NCBI RefSeq assembly: GCF_000182925.2
Contig: NC_026502.1
Span: 1,488,001-1,552,000 of the forward strand
DNA: 64,000 nt
Direction: 5' to 3'
From: Neurospora crassa OR74A
Lineage: Eukaryota > Ascomycota > Sordariomycetes > Sordariales > Sordariaceae
A program made the translations under genes and the position numbers. Below, in pieces: positions 56,234 through 64,000 of the stretch (position 1 is the stretch's first letter; each line of letters opens with the position of its first letter). The notes beneath the pieces were generated by a model. The model had not been told where the DNA came from, did no database searches, and saw only the letters and a program-made list of their open reading frames with translations.

Positions 56234-56692
56234 ATGAATCAGCGGCAAATCGACAATCCGGTGGACTCGCAAGCCGCTCGAGGCGAGCTAAAAGAGGACA
56301 ATACGGGCAAAAGAAGCTGGGCAACACGTGAGAAGCAAGCAACGGCAGAGGCAGAATCCTTCACAAGCAAGCGTACCGCGTGGTTCAGGAGACTCTCTGG
56401 TAATGGGGACACAGACACAATAGGCAATAACAAGCAGGCGGCGGCGGCGGTAGAGGCGGATACATTGTTGGAAGAGGCTTTAGACGGCTATAAAGAGGCA
56501 TTTGCTAGACCTCCGGTGGGAAATCAGAAGGTAGCAAATGTGAACCCCACCGCCATACTGCAATCATCGAGAGAGAAATTGAAAGAAAAGGGATTCCAGT
56601 CTCCCGACCAGCTTTCCCACCAGATCCGGACAGTGACGGTGAGAGCGAGGGACAGATTTGCTGCCGCCAACGATGAGACCTTTAACCAGTAG
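56234..56692 (+). CDS. Hypothetical protein, intact 152-codon frame in the island
   Basis: An uninterrupted frame starts MNQRQIDNPVDSQAARGELK and ends NDETFNQ. The product is hydrophilic, rich in Ala, Glu, Lys, Arg and Gln, and predicted mostly helical by eye (KQAAAAVEADTLLEEALDGYKEAFA). There is no signal peptide, membrane segment or Cys pattern. It is the longest frame in the 55-61 kb stretch that reads like a protein without interruption. I recognise no family. A C-terminal continuation through an intron (a GTAAGC donor at about 56734) is possible but not demonstrated. It may be an island gene or the surviving N-terminal part of a larger decayed gene. Confidence 0.4.
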   Translation: MNQRQIDNPVDSQAARGELKEDNTGKRSWATREKQATAEAESFTSKRTAWFRRLSGNGDTDTIGNNKQAAAAVEADTLLEEALDGYKEAFARPPVGNQKVANVNPTAILQSSREKLKEKGFQSPDQLSHQIRTVTVRARDRFAAANDETFNQ

Positions 56693-57874
56693 TTTGCAAG
56701 CCTGAAGACGAAGAGTGACAGTGACGTTAGGAGGTAAGCACCCTCCCTCCCTCCCTCAAGTTGGGATAGAAGTATACAAACTTTCTAACTTGTAAAAAAG
56801 AAGGAAAGCCCTCTGGAACAAATACACCTCGAACACCACACACTTCACTCCTGTCGCTCCGCCGCTGGAACCAGAAGCGATCCGGACCGGGTTCATAGCG
56901 CCACTACCAGGAAAGGAGGGGGTACGACCATGGCGAGCATCCCTCACGATCATCTCGCGGTAACCCTTCCGCTGGAAGTCGGCAGCGCCATGGTGCGGGG
57001 CGCGGGGAAGATTGCTGAGGATGGTGGGCAGACCGTCCTGCTCCAGACGCGCATGTATGCGATCGATGAAACGGTTGGCAGTACGAACGAAGGACTCCAA
57101 TCTCTGGTTGAATCCGGCCGGGCCACCCGACAACACAGCAACGGCTGCCGCCTAGACAGCGTTGCGGGCGTCGCAAAGGCCGGCGGGGACGTCCAACATA
57201 TACTTGTTGACGGTGAGGGAGCAGGTCGCGTTCTGGGAGTCAGCAGCTAGAGCGGCGCTCTGGGTCCTGTTCCTATTAGCCTTATTATTCTAGTGTTGGG
57301 ATGACGCAGCGGTGGGAGAGACGAGATCAGTTCGCTGTGGCGGTGGGTGAGAACCGTCATAGCTGTAAGCAAAGTAGGAGCGGCGTGGAGATCGACGGCC
57401 GAGAAGAAGCTGGGGGTTTTCATCCGGCGGCGTTTAACGCCGCACGGTTTTCCCCTCCAGAGAACTGGAGAAGGACCCCATGCCAATAGGACACTATAGT
57501 TACATAGTACAGGGTAAAAGATTATTATTATTATTATTCACTCGTGTCGCTGCCCATAGCGAAGTCATAGAGCGCGGATATAAGATCTTCGTTCCTTAGA
57601 GTATCGCAACCTAGGCCGCTATAGACCTTGCAGTCCCGGCCTTCGACGATGAGGAAGTGGATGATTGCTGTGATAGTCTTGAGGCTGCAGTAATTCCCTG
57701 CCCAGCTCTCTTTTTGGCCAGATGCGCTTTCCAAGAGAAGGGATCTCGACCCAGGTTACTAATCTTCTAGTGAAACCACCAAATCCTGTAACCAACCAAA
57801 CCAATGTTGAACTTGGCCTGCTAGGCTCAAGGGCTTTCTATATGAAGTCCTGCGGTAGAGACAATATTATTAGT
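56693..57874. other. Accessory island, unassigned coding-like sequence
   Basis: Long frames occur on both strands at 56756-57250. The minus-strand one includes RLESFVRTANRFIDRIHARL and the plus-strand one QTVLLQTRMYAIDETVGS. I cannot decide which, if either, was coding. An (ATT)n run lies at about 57522-57538. Confidence 0.35.
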
Positions 57875-57979
57875 AGTGGACAAAGCCCCATAAGTAGAGG
57901 ACAGAACCACATATTGGGAGGACAAGACCATATGTGGGAAAGACAAAACCACATATGTGGAGGGCAAACATCATCGGTG
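57875..57979 (+). repeat. 21-bp tandem repeat encoding a 7-residue unit
   Basis: Five 21-bp units start at 57875, 57896, 57917, 57938 and 57959. In one plus frame they read SGQSPIS, RGQNHIL, GGQDHMW, ERQNHIC and GGQTSSV. All keep the frame, suggesting the array expanded within coding sequence. Confidence 0.75.
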
Positions 57980-58221
57980 TCCTATGCTGCACGCATACTT
58001 CCGCGAGCCTGACTTTAAGGATGACGAGTTGACCTGGTTGATCACCGGATACATTTTCTCGGCAAGAACCGTACTAGCCTCCTCTTGTGAACGCCGGCTG
58101 GTAGGTCCAGTCGGCGACCCCTAATGGGCGTATCGAAGCGTATACGGGACCCCAAAAGCCTGGCGTATCCGGCCATATTGATCGAGCAATCAGCGTCACC
58201 GGCCGTGACGGGCGGTCCACT

Positions 58222-58464
58222 ATGCACGAATACAACCCCCTGGACCACCTCCTGGAGGCAACTCGCGCCCTGGCCGGTTTGGCAGACGGTGCCGACTTCG
58301 TTGTCAAATCGCAACTAGTGCCCACCTTCGGCGCTATTTGTGGCATGGCAAACGACAAGCAGACTTTTGCGGACAACTCCTGGAACGCTGTGCAAGCCCT
58401 TATTCAAGATCTAAAGCCCGACTGCCAGCGAGACTTGTTGTACGACGCCCCGAGGGACTTGTAG
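58222..58464 (+). pseudogene. Coding-like fragment, family unknown
   Basis: A plus frame of 80 codons begins MHEYNPLDHLLEATRALAG and ends DLLYDAPRDL. Its composition is protein-like, with amphipathic helices. No family is recognised. The surrounding frames are interrupted, so it is probably a remnant of a larger gene in the island. Confidence 0.35.
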
Positions 58465-59506
58465 CCGCTAAAAATCGCGGGTAAGGTCTGTGAGAGACTC
58501 TTGAGCAATTGGAGAAATCTTGGGATACGGGCTTTACCGTGAATGGAAGGTGGTAGCCAAAATCCACGAGACGATATTGATGATGCACTTGTTGGGTATG
58601 AAGATAACAAGGACACTTGTCTCAGCGGTAAAGGTGTGCAGGACAAAAATTCCAATAGTAGAGATAGAAATCTCCTCGGTGAGACTGGGGTCTAGTATTC
58701 CTTCTGATGGTTTCCCAAGGCGAGGTAGACACCTTGACTGCGACTCCAGCTACCGCGGAATAATAGCATGTCGAAAATTTCCTGCTATCGACATCAATCA
58801 TAATGCCGAACTACGGCTCCACAGGAGGGACTCGGAAGCGATCCTTGTTCGTAGAGGAGGACAGTATCGCCCATTTCTGATCGCCGAATAGTTTCTCGGA
58901 GTTGTTGACCGGGCTGAGTTTGTTGCATCGGTTCCGGTTGGTTGGAATGACGTTGATGTAGGTCGTCTCGAACATGTATTGGCCCCAGGCCTCAGCCGAC
59001 GCTCAAGTTTACCGTCGCTTCGGTTGCGGTCCAACGAGAAGGAGAAGAATGGGCGTGGTTGTGCTTTACAATAACGTCCTTCTCAACAAGGTTTTGTAGC
59101 GGTGGGTAAAGGTGTAGGGAAGGGCTACCGTTATTCCTATGAGTTCGATGGCCGTGTGTGGTGGTGTGATAGCCCAGTTGAGGCTGGTTGGGCTTAGGGA
59201 AGGGATGAACTTACGGCATTTGCGGCCATATATCCGAGAACGAATATTATAGCCGTAGCCGCAATGCTATCAGCGCAATTATTAAAGCAAAGAGGACTGA
59301 CCTCCGCAAAGATATCGACGATGCCCCATTAAGTAGTGCATTCAATCGCCCGATTAACCACGTCATAACGAAGGCCGCGTACCATAACACAAGCGTTGGA
59401 GCTGCCAATTCAAAGTCGGATTAGATATTGAACCTCGACAAGGCGGGATTGATGTCGATGATCAACGAGAAAGGCCGACGTTTCTACGCCTCTAACCAGT
59501 CAGCTA
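58465..59506. other. Accessory island, decayed unassigned sequence
   Basis: Short coding-like pieces are interrupted throughout. A plus frame at about 58745-58888 includes AELRLHRRDSEAILVRRG, and another just after 58890 includes FVASVPVGWNDVDVGR. Not assigned to a family. Confidence 0.35.
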
Positions 59507-59840
59507 CCTATCATTGCATACTGGGACACGGGAATAGTTTCCCCGGTTAGACAACAAATAAAATGCATACTGGAGTACAATGTCGACTCTCCGGTTACTA
59601 CGATCAATACTTACAAACCCAAGTATGCGGGAACCATCGGCTATAATAAATTGAGATTGAAGTCGTACGTAGTAATAGCGGTCTACATGAAGGACGTAGG
59701 TCTAGTCGACGACTAGTACGGGGCCATCACGGAGGCACGCCGCAACTGGATCAAATCGCACAACACGCCTGGGAAGGTACACAAGACGGACTTAGATCAC
59801 TTGTACAAGAGTATTCCATCGTCGGACCAAGCTGAGTTTA
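59507..59840 (+). pseudogene. Interrupted coding-like frame, family unknown
   Basis: The plus strand keeps one protein-like reading over about 110 codons. It includes PIIAYWDTGIVSPVRQQI, YAGTIGYNKLRLKSYVV and ARRNWIKSHNTPGK. It is broken and lacks a start codon and a complete domain. Composition (Tyr, Ile and Val strands alternating with Lys and Arg) suggests a folded protein. I do not recognise the family. Confidence 0.35.
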
Positions 59841-60906
59841 CCTTCCGAATGATCGAGTGACCTAGAGGTGGCGTGTGTTTTGTTTCCTCCCGAGGGAAGG
59901 AAGGAACCCTCGCAAGCTCAGAGCTCACGCAGTCTTGGGAGTCAAATTCCTGACGGGTGGGTGTTTCACTGATTGGAAAGTGCATATCAACAACTTGAAC
60001 CACAGCCAGGGAGAGTCACAGCGTGACATAATAAGTAGGACAATGGAGTGAGCGCCTGCTAAGTTAGTAGTCACATGCTAGCGACGATAGGTTTGACCAG
60101 GCAGGTAAGTACCTAAGCTATGTCGTCCCCGACACAATCGTTGAGACCCTCGACATCACACCTTGGGTATACCCTTACTACGTACCCAAGCATCTTCATT
60201 ACACCTTTGAACTTGATTCTTACTCAATTGCTGTACAGAAATATGCCAAAGGGATTTTAGCTGATGTGTTTTTGATTTATTATAATGCTTATTACTATTT
60301 TGCAACAGCCTCTCTTAGCTATTCTGAACGGTATCGGACTAGTTCAACTTGAATGATTCATTCATTGGCCGCCCAGAAAAGGTCTCATGAATTTCTTGAC
60401 GGACGAGCTAAGTAAGTGGCTTCCCAAGGCAAAGCCGAGTGAGTGTCAGAGAAAGGAGATACGGAAGGAACGAGTTATCACTTGTTCAGAACGCCTCTTT
60501 TTGATGGTTCTCCAGTTCCCCTGGAATGCATAGCTGATTGGAGAGTATTGACAATTGTACATGAAAGTATCTTCTAGCCTGGTACATGAAGTAACCAAGC
60601 CTGAGTCTAAATGCCGTCGAATAAATTATCGTCGTGAGTCGAGACCTGAACGTACCCCGAGTTAGGTAATCACTGATCAAAAGGGGTGAAACACATTCCT
60701 GCCAGCGTTTACGTCTCACAAATAACAACATGGATGAATCGCTGAATGGCTGATGAATCATGGATGACCTACATCCATAACAGCAACTGAGCGAAGAGGT
60801 AGTCAGGCACGTGTCAGGGTCACTAATGCCGGACAACAGGAAGTTACTGTAGGCAAACTATATATAATGAACTTCCAAGTGCTAGGTCATGTCTGTGAAA
60901 GAGAAG
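59841..60906. other. Right side of the accessory island, AT-richer
   Basis: No gene is recognised. The stretch 60230-60330 is notably A+T-rich with TpA steps, compatible with old repeat-induced point mutation, though this was not measured. Confidence 0.4.
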
Positions 60907-61089
60907 TTAAACGACGGGGAAAAGGTATTGTCCACGTCGAGGAACGATCTTCCACGATGTAGACCCCGGAGGCCCAGGAAGGCTATGGTTTCTTACATGA
61001 CGGCATGGTTCAACCGGTGATGACCGAGCTCCTGCTACAAGGCTGGCGAACATAGCCAAAGTCGCCGAAATAGGTAGTATTGACTTCAT
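60907..61089 (-). CDS. Possible small secreted peptide
   Basis: A 60-codon minus frame opens with MKSILPISATLAMFASLVAGA, a good signal peptide with a likely cleavage after AGA. The mature part of about 39 residues (RSSPVEPCRHVRN..., ending GQYLFPVV) has one Cys and many Pro and Arg. The start is the ATG at 61089-61087. No intron is required. Short fungal secreted peptides of this type are often lineage-specific, and chance frames with a hydrophobic start also occur. It lies at the edge of the accessory island, 227 bp from the stop codon of arg-5, in the same direction. Confidence 0.35.
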   Translation of the reverse strand: MKSILPISATLAMFASLVAGARSSPVEPCRHVRNHSLPGPPGSTSWKIVPRRGQYLFPVV

Positions 61090-61315
61090 CAAGGGTCACA
61101 GTCAACAAGATAACGACGAAGGTAAAAAGATTTGAACTTTTTTTGCCATCCCATTTTGCAAATGAAACCCCGCCAACCGTACACCATCCCAAGCCGTTTT
61201 ATGTTTTACCCCTCAAAAATAGCGTAGACACATTCAGCCATCCATCCATGTATGTAAACGAATCCGCTCAAACATTCATTAAACAGCAAGTCCAACAAAC
61301 CTCCGAAACCCAAGC

Positions 61316-62773
61316 TTAAGCCTTAACCATAACAGCCTCAAAGCTCTCCTCCAAGATCTTCAACCCCTCTTCGATCTCTCCCTCCGTCACCAACAAACTC
61401 GGCACAAACCTGAGGGTGTTCGTTCCCGCGGTGATAACCAGCAGTCCCCTCTCCCTCGCAGCCTTGATCACGGGGGTAGGATCCTCGCTCAGCTGCAGGC
61501 CCAAGATAAGTCCCTTGCCTCTGACCTCCTTGACCAAGCTCGGGAACTTGTTCCTGAGCTTCTCAAACCCTCGCAGGAAAACCTCGCTCTTGGCCTTGAC
61601 TCCCTCCTGCAGTTGCTTGTCGGCCAGCCTGCCAACAATGTAATGCGCCAGTCTGCACGCAAGCGGGTTGCCGCCAAAGGTAGTGCCGTGGTCGCCGACC
61701 TTGATCTTGGAAGCGACGTGCTCGTTGACGATCGTAGCGGCGATAGGGAAGCCGTTGCCGATGGCCTTGGCGGTCGTCAAGATATCGGGGTGAGCTTCCT
61801 TGGGCAAGGAAGAGTGCGCCCAGAAGGTTCCCGTGCGGGCCAAACCGCACTGGATCTCGTCGTAGTGGAGCAGCGCGCCCACCTCGCGGCAGCGCTTACC
61901 CAGCGCCACGAGGAATTCCTCAGTGGCGGGCATCACGCCTCCCTCACCCTGGATGGGCTCGACGATGACGGAGCAGGTCTTTTCGGTGACCAAAGAGGGG
62001 ATAGCGGCAATGTCGTTGTAGGTGCCTACTTTGAAGCCGGGGACCATGGGCGCAAAGGGGGCCTGGTACTTGGGGTTGGGCGTGGCGGAGAGGGAACCCA
62101 TGGTGCGGCCGTGGAAGGCGTTTTGGAAGCAGACAATTTCGACTTTGGAACCCGAGGGGTCGAGCACCTTGCCGACTTTGCGGGCGAACTTGATACCGGC
62201 TTCGTTGGCTTCGGACCCGGAGTTGCAGACGAAGACGGAGGAGGCGTCGTGCATGCCGCCCGAGGCCTTTGTGGATTCGACGAGGAGCTTGGAGAGCGCG
62301 CCGGTCCAGGGGTTGTAGTAGAGGTTGGAGGCGTGGACGAGTTCCTGGGCCTGTCGAGGCAATCGTTAAGTCAGTTGACAATTATCCATCTTGAATACAA
62401 GGAGGAGTTGATTATGACGCACCTGCTCAGCAATGATCTTGGAAAACTCCTCATCACAATGACCGAGCGAGTTAACAGCAATACCCGACGTGAAGTCGAG
62501 GTACTTGCGGTCCTCCAAGTCCCAAAGGTAAGAGCCCTTGCCCTTGACGAAGACGGGAGGAGGGCGAGAGTAGGTGGTCACCATGTAGGGGACGTGCTCG
62601 CGGACCATCTTGCCGCTGGGCGAATCCTCGGTCGGATCGGGGTGGGTGAGCTGAGAGGCGGTGGCATAGGAGCGGCGGGCAGCAGTAGCAGCACCGGCAC
62701 CGGCGCCGGCGAGGCGGGTGGCAGGCGCCGCGTTGACGGCAGCGACCCGGCGGAGGGCGGTGCGGAAGGCCAT
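61316..62773 (-). CDS. arg-5: Acetylornithine aminotransferase, mitochondrial
   Basis: Two exons, 62423-62773 and 61316-62350, join in frame. The intron has a GTGCGT donor, CTGAC/CTTAAC branch-like sites and a CGACAG acceptor, and the product is 461 residues. The N-terminus MAFRTALRRVAAVNAAPATR is Arg/Ala-rich and free of acidic residues, a typical mitochondrial presequence. Class-III aminotransferase marks follow: FVCNSGSEANE (phosphate binding), FHGRTMGSL, LLHYDEIQCG (Asp about 281 contacts the pyridine ring) and TTAKAIGNGFP (PLP Lys about 312), then HGTTFGGNPLAC. The enzyme converts N-acetylglutamate semialdehyde and glutamate to N-acetylornithine in mitochondrial arginine synthesis. In N. 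crassa this activity is assigned to arg-5. Sites resembling the CPC1 recognition sequence lie upstream. U6 snRNA diverges from it about 1.15 kb away. Confidence 0.93.
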
Positions 62774-62901
62774 GGTGACGGACGGGCGGGCGGACGGAGA
62801 GGGAGGCCGGATGGGAGAGAGAGGTGCAAAAAAGGAAGAAGAGGCTTGCCGGGTGAGGGAAAGGGTAGGTAGATAACAAAGATTAGGTGGTGGAGGACGA
62901 A

Positions 62902-62907
62902 GAGTCA
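62902..62907 (-). promoter_or_regulatory. TGACTC half-consensus, possible CPC1 site of arg-5
   Basis: TGACTC on the minus strand about 130 bp before the arg-5 ATG. CPC1 (the Gcn4 counterpart) binds TGA[CG]TCA and raises expression of arginine genes under amino-acid limitation. The sixth-plus-one base here is T, so the match is incomplete. Confidence 0.35.
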
Positions 62908-63591
62908 CTACCCCAGATTAGACAAACGTAAATTAAGTGGATTCGTTGGGACGAACGGGACGGGATTGACAGGGACGAGGCCGGAAGACAAACAACGATA
63001 ACGACAACAAGAAGAGTTCAATTGACGCCAGAAAAGAAATTCATTCTACAACAATGACAGCGACGATATGTGATTGACGAGAACCCAAAGACAAATCAGT
63101 CACGCCATGTGAGCATTTAAGCTGTCTCTGGTTATCTTCTCCAGTCAGTCAGTCATACATAGTGTACAGTCATTGTCACAGGACAAGAAAAAGGCTCGCC
63201 TCGCTAGGATGCGGAGTGTACCGATTTCGGGGGTTTCCTGTAAATTTTGGCCGAACACCCATTGCGACAACTATCGATTAGATCCTTTTGACCAATTGGC
63301 TTGTCTAAATCCATCAAGGTCCCCCTTATCAGATCTTTAGTAGCTGAACTGAATGGGGTGTGTTTTTGGGCTTGGAAGATGCCTGTCTGGAGTTGGTCGT
63401 CATCTTTATCTCGTCGTCTCGAAAAATTGGGGACCAGTGAGTCCGGGTAAACATGATTTTTGACTTTCCAGCTCCGCGGCTTGCAGTTCCCCGTTGTTTC
63501 GCTGTCCCGTTGTTGGAGCGGATGGACCTGGCCTGGCTTTGGGTTGACATCGGGACGGATGAAGCACAGGTCGCCGCTTGCGCAATGCAAC

Positions 63592-63598
63592 TGACTCA
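63592..63598. promoter_or_regulatory. TGACTCA, full CPC1/Gcn4-type consensus
   Basis: A perfect TGACTCA lies between arg-5 and U6, about 820 bp from the arg-5 start. The distance is long for a fungal promoter, so a role is uncertain. Confidence 0.3.
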
Positions 63599-63860
63599 AC
63601 TTGCTCGTTCTTGGCCAGCTGGCCAGGGTTAGGAGAAACTGAGCTGAGCCTCAACCTTCGCAGCCTCATTTCCTCCAGGCGTGGCTGAGAGAGCACAGCA
63701 CAGCTGGCAGCACTATGTAACCTCCCACTCAGCACCTGGCAGCAAGCTCACAACGGCCTGACAAGGGCCTGTCATCCAGCTGACCGAGACCTATAAACTC
63801 CACCCGAATTTTCACAGCTTTCACTCGTGCACAGACCCCATTCCCCTCCGGTCTGAAGGG

Positions 63861-63867
63861 TATAAAA
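63861..63867 (+). promoter_or_regulatory. TATA element upstream of U6
   Basis: TATAAAA about 55 bp before the predicted 5' end of U6. U6 genes are transcribed by RNA polymerase III with an upstream TATA box. The spacing is longer than the roughly 30 bp usual elsewhere. Confidence 0.45.
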
Positions 63868-63918
63868 CGTCGTTCAGCCAGTCTCTCTTTTAGACTTTTT
63901 TTTCTCCTTTCTTTCCTC

Positions 63919-64000
63919 GCCCTTCGGGGCAATTTGGTCAATTTGAAACGATACAGAGAAGATTAGCATGGCCCCTGCACTAAGGATGACACGCTACTCA
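63919..64000 (+). ncRNA. U6 spliceosomal snRNA, 5' part (runs off the window)
   Basis: The sequence opens with the 5' stem-loop GCCC-TTCG-GGGC. It continues through the highly conserved U6 core: AATTTGGTCAATTTGAAAC, then ATACAGAGA (the ACAGAGA box that pairs with the 5' splice site), GATTAGCATGGCCCCTGC (the U4/U2-pairing region with the catalytic AGC triad) and AAGGATGACAC (internal stem-loop). The 3' end and terminator lie beyond the window. The start is placed at the first base of the 5' stem. U6 is part of the spliceosome active site, and its near-identity across eukaryotes makes this call very safe. Confidence 0.97.

Larger units (their letters stand above)
62774..63860. other. Divergent intergenic region (arg-5 / U6 snRNA)
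   Basis: Contains the promoters of both genes. No coding gene is recognised. TGACTC-type sites are described separately. Confidence 0.5.

Noticed and set aside
61613-62872. 419-codon open frame on the plus strand opposite arg-5
   Set aside because: Antisense shadow of the aminotransferase. It reads straight across the arg-5 intron and has no domain of its own.
1-64000. CRISPR arrays, bacterial operons or origins
   Set aside because: Introns, U6 snRNA and nuclear tRNA introns show eukaryotic nuclear DNA. No regularly spaced repeat-spacer array is present.

Overview
The window is nuclear DNA of a filamentous ascomycete, most likely Neurospora or a close Sordariaceae relative. The signs are short GT..AG introns with CTAAC/CTGAC-type branch sites, strong C-ending codon preference in conserved genes, TACCTAGGTA and (TACC)n motifs in intergenic DNA, tRNA genes with introns, and gene families typical of Pezizomycotina. 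This assignment is inference; no database was consulted.

Layout. 1-504: 5' part of a nitrilase (minus). 2.4-5.6 kb: decayed pieces of DUF3435 ('FluG-domain', tyrosine-recombinase-like) genes with C2H2 zinc fingers, followed by what may be a truncated gene for a secreted Cys-containing protein. 8.6-28.4 kb: a conserved block with a Ulp1-type SUMO protease, the mitochondrial phosphate carrier, the tRNA wybutosine methyltransferase Ppm2/Tyw4, an Mch1-like transporter, an F-box protein and a second MFS transporter. 28.4-37.2 kb: mostly intergenic, with a small GPI-anchored-type wall protein and tRNA-Gln(CTG). 37.2-41.0 kb: the ataxin-2/Pbp1 homologue. 41.0-48.8 kb: a long gene-poor stretch with microsatellites. 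48.8-50.1 kb: an AA11 chitin-active LPMO with a C-terminal X278-like module. 51-60.9 kb: an accessory island of broken, mostly unrecognised coding sequence, with two more DUF3435 relics, charged repeats, a 21-bp minisatellite, one uninterrupted 152-codon frame and tRNA-Thr(AGT). 60.9-64 kb: a possible small secreted peptide, acetylornithine aminotransferase (arg-5) and the 5' part of U6 snRNA.

The conserved genes are mostly unrelated housekeeping functions (SUMO cycling, mitochondrial phosphate import, tRNA modification, transport, RNA-granule biology, arginine synthesis). The main surprises are: a 151-bp piece of phosphate-carrier exon 3 sitting inverted about 2 kb from its source, differing from it only by C/T transitions; two separate clusters of DUF3435 relics; and the 51-61 kb island, whose coding content I could only partly name. 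Exon coordinates were derived by hand from splice signals and reading frame and should be treated as predictions.
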